Source of the DNA: Modestobacter sp.
GTDB lineage: Bacteria > Actinomycetota > Actinomycetes > Mycobacteriales > Geodermatophilaceae
NCBI GenBank assembly: GCA_025963425.1
Contig: JAOPUQ010000009.1
Coordinates: forward strand, 1 to 43,850
DNA length: 43,850 nucleotides
Reading direction: 5' to 3'
In this document: positions 33,589 through 41,740 of the stretch, piece by piece
How the letters are laid out: every line of letters begins with the position of its first letter
How positions within the stretch are numbered: position 1 is the first letter of the stretch
Position numbers and translations under genes: made by a program
Notes under the pieces: generated by a model
What the model saw: the letters and a program-made list of their open reading frames with translations, nothing else
The model's database searches: none
Told to the model about the DNA's origin: nothing

Positions 33589-34443
33589 CTACCCCTCCGG
33601 CGTGCTCCCTGTGGCCGACGCTTCCACGAGACCCGCGAGTTGGGCGCGTAGGCTCTCCGCCCGCGACTGAGCGGCAGTCTGGGATTCAGCTGTAGCCATG
33701 AGGGCTGAGGCCAACGACTCCACGTCATGGGACAACGTCGACAGGCGTCTCGTCTCGGGGGTCAATGCATCGATCATGGACCTCAGGCTGCCCGTGCCAC
33801 GACTCTGCCGACCCAGGTCGTTGAAACGTGGCTCAGCTCCGAAATAGGTCAATTGCCACCAGCGGTCATTCCTCGGATCATGCCAACTGAGGTATCCACC
33901 GGGCAGCACCTGCCGGGGCTCCTTGATGGCACCCGTGTAGGAATAGGCCGCACCCTCACGCTTGACCGGATCGAAGTAGCGTGGCGTGTAGAAATCTGAC
34001 ACGAGCACGCCGTTGACCTGGTAGGCGAAGCGATCGTCCTCCGGCGGGTCGCAGACCTCCACGAGGATCTCGACCCTGCCCTGACCGGGCTTGGGTGACG
34101 GACTCGCGACGAGTCGGTTCCCGAATGGATCGGCGAGCATCTCCAGTGCCTCATGACTGGCCGTCAACGACCAACTGTTCCCCGCCTCGACCAATGCGAA
34201 GGGCTGGCCGTTGTTGTCGAGGTGGACCCCTGCGGCGTCCTGCACGTCCCGGACGATCATGATCGGCCAGTAACCGAGTGGCACGTCCTCGAGCCGGGCG
34301 AATCCGTCCACGGTCGCGGGGATCTGCCAGACGGGACTGAAGTCACGGGTCACCTGCTTCTGCAGGGCCGCGGCGACCCGGACGACTTCGCCTGTGTCGA
34401 CGTCCACGTCTTCAGGAACCAGTGCAACCTGTCGGGTCAACAT
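33589..34443 (-). CDS. Unknown protein with HExxE motif and C-terminal coiled coil
   Basis: A 284-residue protein from ATG 34443 (AGGGGCAGG upstream); an open frame to 34701 is less likely. Around residue 105 is the motif SLTASHEALEMLADPFGNRL. A SHExxExxxDP pattern of this kind occurs in some putative metallopeptidase-like hypothetical proteins, so a metal site is possible but unproven. Other stretches are SPVWQIPATVDGFARLEDVP, VEVCDPPEDDRFAYQVNGVL, VSDFYTPRYFDPVKREGA and GGYLSWHDPRNDRWWQLTYF. The last 65 residues form a probable coiled coil (SHDVESLASALMATAESQTA then AQSRAESLRAQLAGLVE). There is no signal peptide. It is followed by a coupled 72-residue charged protein. Confidence 0.72.
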   Translation of the reverse strand: MLTRQVALVPEDVDVDTGEVVRVAAALQKQVTRDFSPVWQIPATVDGFARLEDVPLGYWPIMIVRDVQDAAGVHLDNNGQPFALVEAGNSWSLTASHEALEMLADPFGNRLVASPSPKPGQGRVEILVEVCDPPEDDRFAYQVNGVLVSDFYTPRYFDPVKREGAAYSYTGAIKEPRQVLPGGYLSWHDPRNDRWWQLTYFGAEPRFNDLGRQSRGTGSLRSMIDALTPETRRLSTLSHDVESLASALMATAESQTAAQSRAESLRAQLAGLVEASATGSTPEG

Positions 34444-34651
34444 CAACCTGCCCCTTTCCCGATGCGGCACGTCTCGATTCCCGCGCCCTGCCCTGCGTAC
34501 CCGGTCGATGAACCGTCCGGACGGTGCGGCGATCTGCACCCGGAGCCAGAGGAACGAGATCGGGAGCCCCGAATGTCGGCACGGGAATCTCCGTCTTCGT
34601 CCGACACCTCCGACCGAGCAGTTCGGCCAGGGCCGAGCATCGCGAAAGGGT

Positions 34652-34668
34652 GTCACGGGCGCGTCACC
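34652..34668. promoter_or_regulatory. Direct-repeat box GTCAC-n6-GTCAC (second copy)
   Basis: GTCACGGGCGCGTCACC differs from the 28902 box at a single base and keeps the 11-base spacing. It lies 209 bases upstream of the minus-strand HExxE-motif gene, in a 285-base gap without other features, so both boxes precede minus-strand genes of unknown function. Confidence 0.42.
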
Positions 34669-34728
34669 TGGCGTGTGTCCCCGGCGGGGAGCCTGGGCCA
34701 CCGTCGACCGACCATCGCCGAGAAGCTG

Positions 34729-35640
34729 TCAGCTCAGGACGAGCCCGGCGACCCCCGTCAGGACGAGCAGCGCCCCGATGACCGTCGACAGCCCGACCGC
34801 CTCGGTGCGACGCAGGAAGACCAGGCTGATCGGTAGCACGACGATCGGCACTGCGGCCGAGATCACGACGGCGACCGCGACGGGGATGAACAGGCTGGCG
34901 GCGATCAGGCAGGTCTGCGCGCTGATGGTCAGCACGCCGGACAGGAGCCACAGGCGCCGGCCCCCGGCATCAGCGCTCCGCACGGCGGAGCGGAGCTTGC
35001 GGAGGTCCGTGCTCACCAGCGCATAGACCACCAGGCCCGCGGTCGCCCCGACGAGGCTCCCGACCACGGGGGCCGCCCAGTCCCGGACCCCTGCGCCGCG
35101 GGCGACGTTGCCCAGGCCGTACGCGGCGGCTCCCAGGAGCGCCAGCCCGATCTCCGGCACCGGCACGGACCGGTGGCCCGTCGTCCGCCGGTCCCCTCCG
35201 CTCCGGCCGGGGCGCCGGGAGGTGAGGAAGAGGCCCGCCAGGACGGCCAGGCCACAGAGCACGGCCACCGGTCGCAGTTCCTCGCCGAGCAGGACCCAGG
35301 CGGCCAACGCCGCGAACAGCGGGTTGGTGATCTGCAGCGCGCTGGCCCGGGTCGGGCCGATCGTGGTCACCGACCGGAAGAAGAACCAGCGGCCGAGGTA
35401 GGAGGTCAGCAGACCACCCACCGCGAAGAGCGCCAGGGCGTCCCACTCGGGCGACAGCGACTGCCCACCGAGCACGCTCTGGCCGAGCACGACGAGCCCG
35501 GCGAACCCGACGTTGCTGCCCAGCGCCAGGAGGAAGCCGAGATCCTGCGGCACCCGGCGCGTCGCCGCGCCGACGAGCAGGACGTTCGCGCTGAACAGCA
35601 GGAGCGATGCGACCGCCAGCAGCTCACCCGGCACGGGCAC
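34729..35640 (-). CDS. EamA-family (DMT) membrane transporter
   Basis: A 303-residue protein from GTG 35640 with ten transmembrane helices in two EamA halves. Half 1 includes AVASLLLFSANVLLVGAATR, the family-typical FFFRSVTTIGPTRASALQIT and NPLFAALAAWVLLGEELRP. Half 2 begins near LALLGAAAYGLGNVARGAGV and ends with FIPVAVAVVISAAVPIVVLP and FLRRTEAVGLSTVIGALLVL. The family exports small metabolites such as amino acids, nucleosides or aromatics. It lies 45 bases after the MFS gene and may be the last gene of the aromatic-degradation operon. Confidence 0.9.
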   Translation of the reverse strand: MPVPGELLAVASLLLFSANVLLVGAATRRVPQDLGFLLALGSNVGFAGLVVLGQSVLGGQSLSPEWDALALFAVGGLLTSYLGRWFFFRSVTTIGPTRASALQITNPLFAALAAWVLLGEELRPVAVLCGLAVLAGLFLTSRRPGRSGGDRRTTGHRSVPVPEIGLALLGAAAYGLGNVARGAGVRDWAAPVVGSLVGATAGLVVYALVSTDLRKLRSAVRSADAGGRRLWLLSGVLTISAQTCLIAASLFIPVAVAVVISAAVPIVVLPISLVFLRRTEAVGLSTVIGALLVLTGVAGLVLS

Positions 35641-35685
35641 CCCGGGATGGACGGGGGCCCCGGGGCGCCCTGGAGGACCGGCCGG

Positions 35686-37137
35686 TCACCGGGGAGGCGA
35701 GTCGACGCGGCGGCGGAGGCTCCGGTCGGCCACGGTGACCACCACGAGCACGAACCCCACCGCACTGAAGACCCAGCCCAGGACGTGCAGGCCCGGATCA
35801 CCGACGCCGGGGGCGTAGGCGAGGCCGGTGATGCTCGTGGCGATCATCGCCCCGGTGTACTGAGCCGTGCGGGACAGCCCGATCGCGGCGCCCACCTGCT
35901 CGAGGGGGGCGGCCCGGTAGACCACGACCTGGTTGGCGACCTGGCCCATCCCGTTGGGCAGTCCGAACACCGCGACCACGCAGGCCAGGACGGCGATCGA
36001 TGCGGCCGAGTCGAGCACCGTCAGGGCCAAGCTGCCGGCCAGCACGCCCAGGGCCGGGACGAGCAACGGCCACAGCGGCCGGGACCCACGGACGGCGACG
36101 AGCGAGGCGAGCGTCCCCACGGCCGACATCCCGAGCAGCAGCATCCCCGCGGCGGTGGCGGACAGGCCCCGTCCCTCCTGCAGCCACGGCGTCACTCCGA
36201 ACAGCACGCCGTACACGACGAGGAAGGTGAGCGCCACCCGTAGGTAGGTGACCGGGAGTGGCAGGTTGCGCGCGAGCATCCGGATGTCCAGGAACGGAGA
36301 TCGGGACCGCAGCTCGGTCAGGACCAGGAGCAGGAGACAGCCGGCCAGGCCCAGGACGAGGAGCCACGGTGGGCGCGGGAGCTCGGTGAGGACGAGGAGC
36401 AGGAGGGTCACCGTTCCGCTGAAGAGGGCGACCCCCGGGACGTCCAGCAGCCGCCAGGCGGCCACCGTCCGGTTCCGCGGGCGCGACCGCGGGAGGTACA
36501 GCACCCCGAGGGCGGTCACCAGGAGGCCGAGAGGGGCGTTGACCGCGAAGACCGCCCGCCACCCCACCGTGTCCACCAGGACGCCGCCGATCGGCGGCCC
36601 GACCGTCAGGGTGACCAGGCTGGCGGTGTTGAGCAGGCCGAGGACGCGGGCCGGAGCCGGCACCCCGAGCCGATCCGCCTGCTCCCGGACCATGGCGACC
36701 GCCGCCGGGTAGAGGGCGCCCGTGCCCAGGCCGACCACCGCGCGGGCGGCGACGAGCCAGCCGAACGTCGGACCCAGCGCACCGACCACCCCGGCGACCG
36801 CCACCAGCACGCCACCGGCCAGGAAGACCCGGCGAGGGCCGAACTGGTCGGCCAGCCGGCCCGCGACGGGCTGGCCGATCGCGCTGGTCAGGTACATCAC
36901 CGACACCAGCCAGGCCGTCGCTCCCGCCCCGACGCCGAACTCCCGTCCGATCGGCGACAGCGCGGTCGCGATCATGGTCGAGTTGACCGGGTTCAACACG
37001 GCGCCCGCGCACAGCGGGACCAGCAACCGCGGCCCGAGGTCCCGCGCCCGCCGGGCGGCCGCCGTCCGGGCGGGGTGCCGACCGGTACGAGGGGACGCCC
37101 CCGCCGCGTCGCCGGCGTCGTGGACGGAAGCCGTCAC
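35686..37137 (-). CDS. MFS transporter, drug:H+ antiporter-like
   Basis: A 483-residue transporter from GTG 37137, whose GTGA overlaps the stop of the aldolase gene, so translation is coupled. It has the DHA motifs: NPVNSTMIATALSPIGREFG in helix 1, GQPVAGRLADQFGPRRVFLA in the loop 2-3 motif A, ALYPAAVAMVRE and the motif C-like LTVGPPIGGVLVDTVGWRAV in helix 5. About twelve to fourteen helices follow. Despite similarity to drug exporters, its position in a catabolic operon suggests transport of the aromatic substrate or a product. A 36-residue basic cytosolic N-terminus precedes helix 1. Confidence 0.92.
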   Translation of the reverse strand: MTASVHDAGDAAGASPRTGRHPARTAAARRARDLGPRLLVPLCAGAVLNPVNSTMIATALSPIGREFGVGAGATAWLVSVMYLTSAIGQPVAGRLADQFGPRRVFLAGGVLVAVAGVVGALGPTFGWLVAARAVVGLGTGALYPAAVAMVREQADRLGVPAPARVLGLLNTASLVTLTVGPPIGGVLVDTVGWRAVFAVNAPLGLLVTALGVLYLPRSRPRNRTVAAWRLLDVPGVALFSGTVTLLLLVLTELPRPPWLLVLGLAGCLLLLVLTELRSRSPFLDIRMLARNLPLPVTYLRVALTFLVVYGVLFGVTPWLQEGRGLSATAAGMLLLGMSAVGTLASLVAVRGSRPLWPLLVPALGVLAGSLALTVLDSAASIAVLACVVAVFGLPNGMGQVANQVVVYRAAPLEQVGAAIGLSRTAQYTGAMIATSITGLAYAPGVGDPGLHVLGWVFSAVGFVLVVVTVADRSLRRRVDSPPR

Positions 37138-37823
37138 GCGGGCAACTGGCGGACCAGATGGTCCCAGACCGCGGACACGGCCCGCGCGTTGTAGATGTTC
37201 TCCCGCTTGGCCAGGGACTCCTCCGGCGGCGACCAGGTCGGCCACCCGCCGGCGGACTGGGTGAGGATCTGCTGGGCACACGCCCGCTCGAGCAGGACGG
37301 CGGCCACGGTCGCCTCCTGCAGCGTCGGCCCGACGGCGACGATGCCGTGGTTGACCAGGAAGACCGCCCGGGCGTCCGCCAGCGTGAGCGCCACGGAGCG
37401 CCCCAGCTCCGGGGTGAGGACGAGGTCGGCGGTGTCGGTGAACCGCGGCACCGCGGGCGGCACGAAGTAGTTGGCCGCATGACTGACCGGGCGCAGCGGC
37501 TGCCCGGTGGCCGCCAGGGCGACGGCGTGCGGCGGGTGGGTGTGCACGACCGCCCCGACGTCCGGCCGTGCCGCCATGATCTCGGTGTGGATCGGGTACT
37601 CGCTGTGCCGGGGTCCGCCGCCGGACAGCACGGTGCCGTCCGGGTCGACCAGGTGCACCCGGTCCGCGGTGACCTCGTCCAGGCTCCACTCGGCGGACTT
37701 GATCCAGACGCCCCGGCCCTCGGCGTCGCGCACCGAGGCATGTCCCCAGATCAGGTCGCCGTGCCCGGCCGCAGCCAGGACCCGGGACGACGTGGCGACC
37801 AGCTCGCGGACGTCGATGCTCAA
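37134..37823 (-). CDS. Class II aldolase/adducin family protein (first copy)
   Basis: A 229-residue protein starting at TTG 37823, behind AAGGAGACCCTGCG. The zinc-binding motifs are VVHTHPPHAVALA and FLVNHGIVAVG; the catalytic acid region is SEYPIHTEIMAARPDVG. The family includes fuculose-phosphate aldolases and the decarboxylases of phthalate and cumate pathways (3,4-dihydroxyphthalate decarboxylase PhtC/OphC, CmtD). There is no phosphate-binding loop that would clearly make it a sugar-phosphate aldolase. It lies between the IclR gene and the MFS gene and is distinct from the second homologue at 38739. It could be a decarboxylase with a different position preference. Confidence 0.88.
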   Translation of the reverse strand: MSIDVRELVATSSRVLAAAGHGDLIWGHASVRDAEGRGVWIKSAEWSLDEVTADRVHLVDPDGTVLSGGGPRHSEYPIHTEIMAARPDVGAVVHTHPPHAVALAATGQPLRPVSHAANYFVPPAVPRFTDTADLVLTPELGRSVALTLADARAVFLVNHGIVAVGPTLQEATVAAVLLERACAQQILTQSAGGWPTWSPPEESLAKRENIYNARAVSAVWDHLVRQLPA

Positions 37824-37869
37824 CGCAGGGTCTCCTTATCGACGAGGTGCCCCGCGACGACCGCGGAGC

Positions 37870-38664
37870 TCAGAGCAGGAGGTGGTCGATCTCCTCGGCC
37901 GCCGCGGTGAGGCGCCCGAGGATGGCCTGGCGGGTGTCGGTGCTCATCCGGCTGACCGGCACCGAGGCGTTGACCGCCAACCGCGGCGCGCGGGTGGAGT
38001 GCAGCGCGACGGCGATCGAGCTGACCCCCTCCTCGCTCTCCTCCTCGCTGCTGGCGAAGCCCTGGGCGCGGATCTGCTCCAGGACCTCCAGCAGCCGGGT
38101 GCGGGTGCCCACCGAGTGCGGGGTGAGCTGGACCAGCTGCTCGTCCGGGTAGAGCTGGAACAGCTCGGCCTCCGACAGGGTGGCCAGCAGGGCCTTTCCC
38201 GTGGACGTGCAGTGCGCGGGCATCGCCCGGCCCAGCCGGTTGCCCACCCGCAGCGCGCGGGTGCTCTCGATCGAGTCGATGAAGTGGACGTCGCCGCCCT
38301 CCAGACGGCCGAGGTGCACCGTCTCCTGCAGCTCGGCGTTGAGCCGCTCCAGAACGGGCCGGGCCCGGGTCCGCACGTCCAGCCTGCGCAGGACGCCGAA
38401 GGCGAGGTTGTCCAGGGTCGGACCGGGCACGTAGCTGCGTGTGGCGCTGTCCTGGCGCACGAAGCCCCGGAACTGCAGCATCGCCAGCAGCCGGTGCGCC
38501 GTGGACGACGCCACGCCCAGGTACTGACTGACGTCGGTCAGCCGCAGCTTGGGTCGTTCCCCGAGCAAGAGGAGCACCCGCAGCGCGTTGTCGACGGACT
38601 CGATCGGGTACTGCGGTGTGCCCCCGTACTCCGGCGCAGGTGGATATCCCTCGACCTCGTCCAT
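37870..38664 (-). CDS. IclR-family transcriptional regulator
   Basis: A 264-residue regulator from ATG 38664. The winged helix-turn-helix occupies residues about 22-80 (YPIESVDNALRVLLLLGERP, LRLTDVSQYLGVASSTAHRL, LAMLQFRGFVRQD). The effector domain follows with VHLGRLEGGDVHFIDSIEST, AMPAHCTSTGKALLATLSEA, SEEESEEGVSSIAVALHSTR and LAVNASVPVSRMST. IclR regulators commonly control aromatic-acid catabolism. It sits inside the cluster, 74 bases after the second aldolase and 46 bases before the next, all on the same strand. It probably senses an aromatic intermediate and controls this operon. Confidence 0.94.
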   Translation of the reverse strand: MDEVEGYPPAPEYGGTPQYPIESVDNALRVLLLLGERPKLRLTDVSQYLGVASSTAHRLLAMLQFRGFVRQDSATRSYVPGPTLDNLAFGVLRRLDVRTRARPVLERLNAELQETVHLGRLEGGDVHFIDSIESTRALRVGNRLGRAMPAHCTSTGKALLATLSEAELFQLYPDEQLVQLTPHSVGTRTRLLEVLEQIRAQGFASSEEESEEGVSSIAVALHSTRAPRLAVNASVPVSRMSTDTRQAILGRLTAAAEEIDHLLL

Positions 38665-38738
38665 GGCCCGAGGCTACGTGGCGTCTGCTGTGCAGAGAAA
38701 CGTGCGGTTGACCCCATCGAGGTGCACGGTGCATGCGC

Positions 38739-39455
38739 TCAGCCCAGCCGGGCCAGCTCGTGCCGCCAGGCGGTCGCATGGTTGAAGGCGCCACCGAGGT
38801 CGGGCAGCTCGGCCATGTCCTCGGCGGGCAGGTCGCGCAGCTCGCCGCCGGCCGAGACGATCGTCAGGGAGAGCCGGGCGATCTGGTCCACCGAGATCGC
38901 CCGCAGCACCGCCTCGGGCACACTGCCCCCGCTGCTGGTCAGCCCGTGACCGCGCAGCACGACGACCGGCCGGTCACCCATGGCCTGCACCATCTCCGCG
39001 GCCAGCCGGCGGTCGCGGACCAGCACGCCCCGCGGGTAGACCGGCACCCCGCCTGCGGCGAGCTTGGTGCCGGGCATGTCGAAGGCGCCGATGATCGGCC
39101 GGATTGCCAGCCCCGCCAGATCCGCGGCCACCACGGCCGGCGGATGCGCGTGCACCACCGTCTGCACCTCGGGGCGGGCGCGCAGCACCTCGGTGTGCAG
39201 CGGCAGCTCGTTGGGCGGGGTCCAGCCGTCCAGCTCGCCGGCGGCACCGGGCTGACCGTCGAAGGTCACCAGGTGCACGTCGTCCGGGGTCGTCCAGGCC
39301 AGGCCCCGCTCCTGCGGCCCACGGCAGCGGACCAGGAGGCGGTCCGCGTCGACCCGCAGGCTGATGTGCCCGAGGTAGCCCTCGGCCAACCCGCGGGCGG
39401 CGAGCACCCGGCAGGCGTCGGCGATGAGCTGCCGCGACTCGTCGAGGTCGCTCAT
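38739..39455 (-). CDS. Class II aldolase/adducin family protein, probable dihydroxy-aromatic acid decarboxylase
   Basis: A 238-residue protein from ATG 39455, overlapping the reductase stop by ATGA. Metal motifs are VVHAHPPAVVAADLAG and VVLRGHGLTSSGGSVPEAVL; LPLHTEVLRARPEVQ holds the acidic residue. Its place directly after dioxygenase, dehydrogenase, ferredoxin and reductase genes is that of the PhtC/OphC-type decarboxylase, which removes a carboxylate from a dihydroxylated aromatic acid. Of the two class II aldolase genes in the cluster this is the more likely pathway decarboxylase. Substrate identity (3,4-dihydroxyphthalate or another) cannot be decided from sequence alone. Confidence 0.87.
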   Translation of the reverse strand: MSDLDESRQLIADACRVLAARGLAEGYLGHISLRVDADRLLVRCRGPQERGLAWTTPDDVHLVTFDGQPGAAGELDGWTPPNELPLHTEVLRARPEVQTVVHAHPPAVVAADLAGLAIRPIIGAFDMPGTKLAAGGVPVYPRGVLVRDRRLAAEMVQAMGDRPVVVLRGHGLTSSGGSVPEAVLRAISVDQIARLSLTIVSAGGELRDLPAEDMAELPDLGGAFNHATAWRHELARLG

Positions 39456-40714
39456 GCCGGCGCTCCCGCCGTCCGGGCCGGGGCGGCGGCCAGCGCCTCG
39501 ACCTGGGTGACCGCCGCGGCGAAGGTCGAGCCCGCAGCCACCAGGCGGCGACAGGTCACCAGGGCCTTGGGCCAGTTCACGGTCACCGCGGCGATGAGCT
39601 GCCCGTCTGCCCCGCGGTAGAGCGCCGCGAAGCGGGGCCGGTCGGCCGCCGGGTCGCCGACGAGGTGGTGTTCGGTCGCCCGGTGCGGCCGGCCGACGAT
39701 CTGGATCGTCCAGTCGTACTGGTCGCTCCACACGTACTCCACGGGCCGGTCGGCGCGCAGGTCGTCGGGGTGGGCGATGTTGTGGGCCACGCAGACCGCC
39801 TGGTCGACGGCGTTGGTCCAGTGCTCCACCCGGATGTGCTCGCCGCGGTCGGGGTGGAACCAGCGGGCGACGTCACCGACCGCGTGCACGGCGGGGGCGT
39901 CGACGGCGCGGCAGAACTCGTCGCACACGACACCGTTCTCCACCAGCAGGCCGGAGTCGGCCAGCCACCCGTCGTTGGGCGTGGCGCCGATGCCTACCAC
40001 CACGGTGCCGGCGGTGAGCTCCGTGCCGTCGGTGAGCACCACCCGCAGGTTCCCCGCCTCGCCCTCGACCGACTCGACGCCCGTCCCGAACCGGGTGGCG
40101 ACGCCGTGCCGTCGGTGCAGCTCGGCGAAGTGGGAGCCCACCGCGGCGCCCACCACCCGGCCGATCGGCACCGGCAGCGGATCGACGACGGTGACCTCGC
40201 GGCCCAGCGACCGCGCCGTGGCGGCCACCTCCGCGCCGATGAACCCGCCCCCGACGACCACCACATGATCGTCGCGGCGCAGGTCGGCCTGCAGCGACTC
40301 GCTGTCGCTCATCGTGCGGACGACGTGCACCCCCGACCGGGCCGCCCACGGGGACGGGCGGGCGGCCGCACCCGTCGCGATCACCACAGCGTCGTAGTCC
40401 AGTCGCTGACCGTCGGCGAGCACGACCTGCCGGCCGGCGACGTCCAGCCGCTCGGCGGCGACCCCCAACCGCAGCTCGATGCCGGCCTGGTCCGCGGTGG
40501 CCTCGGTGAGCAGGGCGACCCGCTCGGTGCCCCAGCTGCCGGCGAGGAACTGCTTGGACAGCGGGGGCTTGTCGTAGGGAAGCCGGGCCTCGTCACCCAC
40601 GAGCACGACCCGGCCGCCGAAGCCCTCGCTGCGCAGCGCCTGGGCGGTACGCACGCCGCCGACCGAGGAGCCCACGACGACGACCGTGCGTACCGAGCTC
40701 GCGGGCTCGCTCAC
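39452..40714 (-). CDS. Ferredoxin reductase of the ring-hydroxylating dioxygenase
   Basis: A 420-residue FAD/NAD(P)H reductase from GTG 40714; its GTGA overlaps the ferredoxin stop. Features are the N-terminal FAD fold VRTVVVVGSSVGGVRTAQAL (GxSxGG variant), PYDKPPLSKQFLAGS, VIATGAAARPSP, the NAD fold VVVVGGGFIGAEVAATARSL, the FAD-phosphate motif VHAVGDVARWFHPD, and the C-terminal reductase domain WSDQYDWTIQIVGRP. It is the oxygenase-coupled type (BphA4/OphA4-like). It would pass electrons from NADH to the adjacent ferredoxin. It is followed by the decarboxylase-like gene with an ATGA overlap. Confidence 0.94.
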   Translation of the reverse strand: MSEPASSVRTVVVVGSSVGGVRTAQALRSEGFGGRVVLVGDEARLPYDKPPLSKQFLAGSWGTERVALLTEATADQAGIELRLGVAAERLDVAGRQVVLADGQRLDYDAVVIATGAAARPSPWAARSGVHVVRTMSDSESLQADLRRDDHVVVVGGGFIGAEVAATARSLGREVTVVDPLPVPIGRVVGAAVGSHFAELHRRHGVATRFGTGVESVEGEAGNLRVVLTDGTELTAGTVVVGIGATPNDGWLADSGLLVENGVVCDEFCRAVDAPAVHAVGDVARWFHPDRGEHIRVEHWTNAVDQAVCVAHNIAHPDDLRADRPVEYVWSDQYDWTIQIVGRPHRATEHHLVGDPAADRPRFAALYRGADGQLIAAVTVNWPKALVTCRRLVAAGSTFAAAVTQVEALAAAPARTAGAPA

Positions 40715-40908
40715 GAGTCCTCGACGGTCAACGCGGACACCGGGCAGCTGCGGGCGGCCTCCTCGATCCGGGGCCGCTCCTCGTCGGTGATCTCCTGCTT
40801 GAGCAGGACCACGACACCGTCGTCGTCGATGTCGTAGGCGTCGGGGGCACCGGTGATGCAGTTGCCGTATCCCTGGCATGCCTCGAAGTCGGCCTTGAGC
40901 ACGGGCAC
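40711..40908 (-). CDS. [3Fe-4S]-type ferredoxin
   Basis: A 65-residue protein starting at GTG 40908 (GAGGACTGAGAACC upstream); an in-frame ATG at 40965 would add 19 poor residues. The cluster ligands are in FEACQGYGNCITGAPDAYDI and ARSCPVSALT: Cys-x5-Cys and a distal CysPro, with the central Cys of a 4Fe-4S motif replaced by Gly, as in actinobacterial [3Fe-4S] ferredoxins of P450 and dioxygenase systems. It carries electrons between the reductase and the oxygenase. It overlaps the reductase gene. Confidence 0.92.
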   Translation of the reverse strand: MPVLKADFEACQGYGNCITGAPDAYDIDDDGVVVLLKQEITDEERPRIEEAARSCPVSALTVEDS

Positions 40909-40936
40909 GGTTCTCAGTCCTCTCGCGTGGGTGTCG

Positions 40937-41740
40937 TCAGGAACGCTTCTTGGGGGCGGCGACACCGACCCCGCCGTCGGGGTGGACCGAGCCGCCGGTG
41001 ATCCCGCGGGCCCGGTCGGACGCCAGGAAGACGTAGCTCCAGGCGTGGTCCTCGCCGGACAGGGCCACCTGCAGCGGCACCCGGGCGGCCATCTCCGCAG
41101 CGCGGTTGGGCGTGGCGCCGAGACTGCGCTCGTCCAGCCCGAGGCTGGGCAGACCGCGCAGGTCGGTGCCGAGCGTGCCGCCCGGCGCCACCCCGTTGAC
41201 CCGGACCTCCGGGGCGAGGTCGTGGGCCAGCGCGGTGACCAGACCGCGGACGGCGAACTTCGACGACAGGTACAGCACCCCGCCGCGTCCGGCGTAGTAG
41301 GCCGACGTGGACTCGGTGAGCAGGATCGAACCCCGGCCGGACTCCTTGAGCGCCGGCAGTGCCGCCTTCACCGCGTGCAGGTGGCTCTTCACGTTGGGGT
41401 GGAACATCTCGTCGAACGCCGCGTCGATGACATCGGCCTCGAGGTCTTCGATGCTCCGGTAGAAGTCGAAGATCCCGACGCAGCTGACCAGCACGTCCAG
41501 GCCGCCGAAGGCGCCGACCGCGGCGGCGACCGCCTCCTCGTTGGCCGCCCGGGTGGTCGCGTCGCCGACGGTGACCGGGACGTCGGGCAGCGCCTCGGCC
41601 AGCGCCTCGCACTTGTCGGCGTCCCGCTCGAGGACGGCGACCCGCGCGCCCTCGGTCAGGAAGGCGTCGACCACGGCCCGGCCGATGCCCGACCCGGCGC
41701 CGACGACGAGGGCGCGTTTTCCCTCCAGCCACCGGTTCAC
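40937..41740 (-). CDS. Short-chain dehydrogenase, probable aromatic cis-dihydrodiol dehydrogenase
   Basis: A 267-residue SDR from GTG 41740, whose GTGA overlaps the upstream stop. The NAD(P) loop is GKRALVVGAGSGIGRAVVDA and the catalytic tetrad comes from LLTESTSAYYAG with YLSSK (Ser, Tyr-x3-Lys). The diol-dehydrogenase-like region VRVNGVAPGGTLGTDLRGLP SLG, the WLEGK start and FLASDRARGITGGSVHPDGG resemble BphB/OphB-type dihydrodiol dehydrogenases. It would rearomatise the cis-dihydrodiol made by the dioxygenase, producing a diol and NADH. It lies 28 bases before the ferredoxin gene, in the OphB position. Confidence 0.9.
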   Translation of the reverse strand: MNRWLEGKRALVVGAGSGIGRAVVDAFLTEGARVAVLERDADKCEALAEALPDVPVTVGDATTRAANEEAVAAAVGAFGGLDVLVSCVGIFDFYRSIEDLEADVIDAAFDEMFHPNVKSHLHAVKAALPALKESGRGSILLTESTSAYYAGRGGVLYLSSKFAVRGLVTALAHDLAPEVRVNGVAPGGTLGTDLRGLPSLGLDERSLGATPNRAAEMAARVPLQVALSGEDHAWSYVFLASDRARGITGGSVHPDGGVGVAAPKKRS

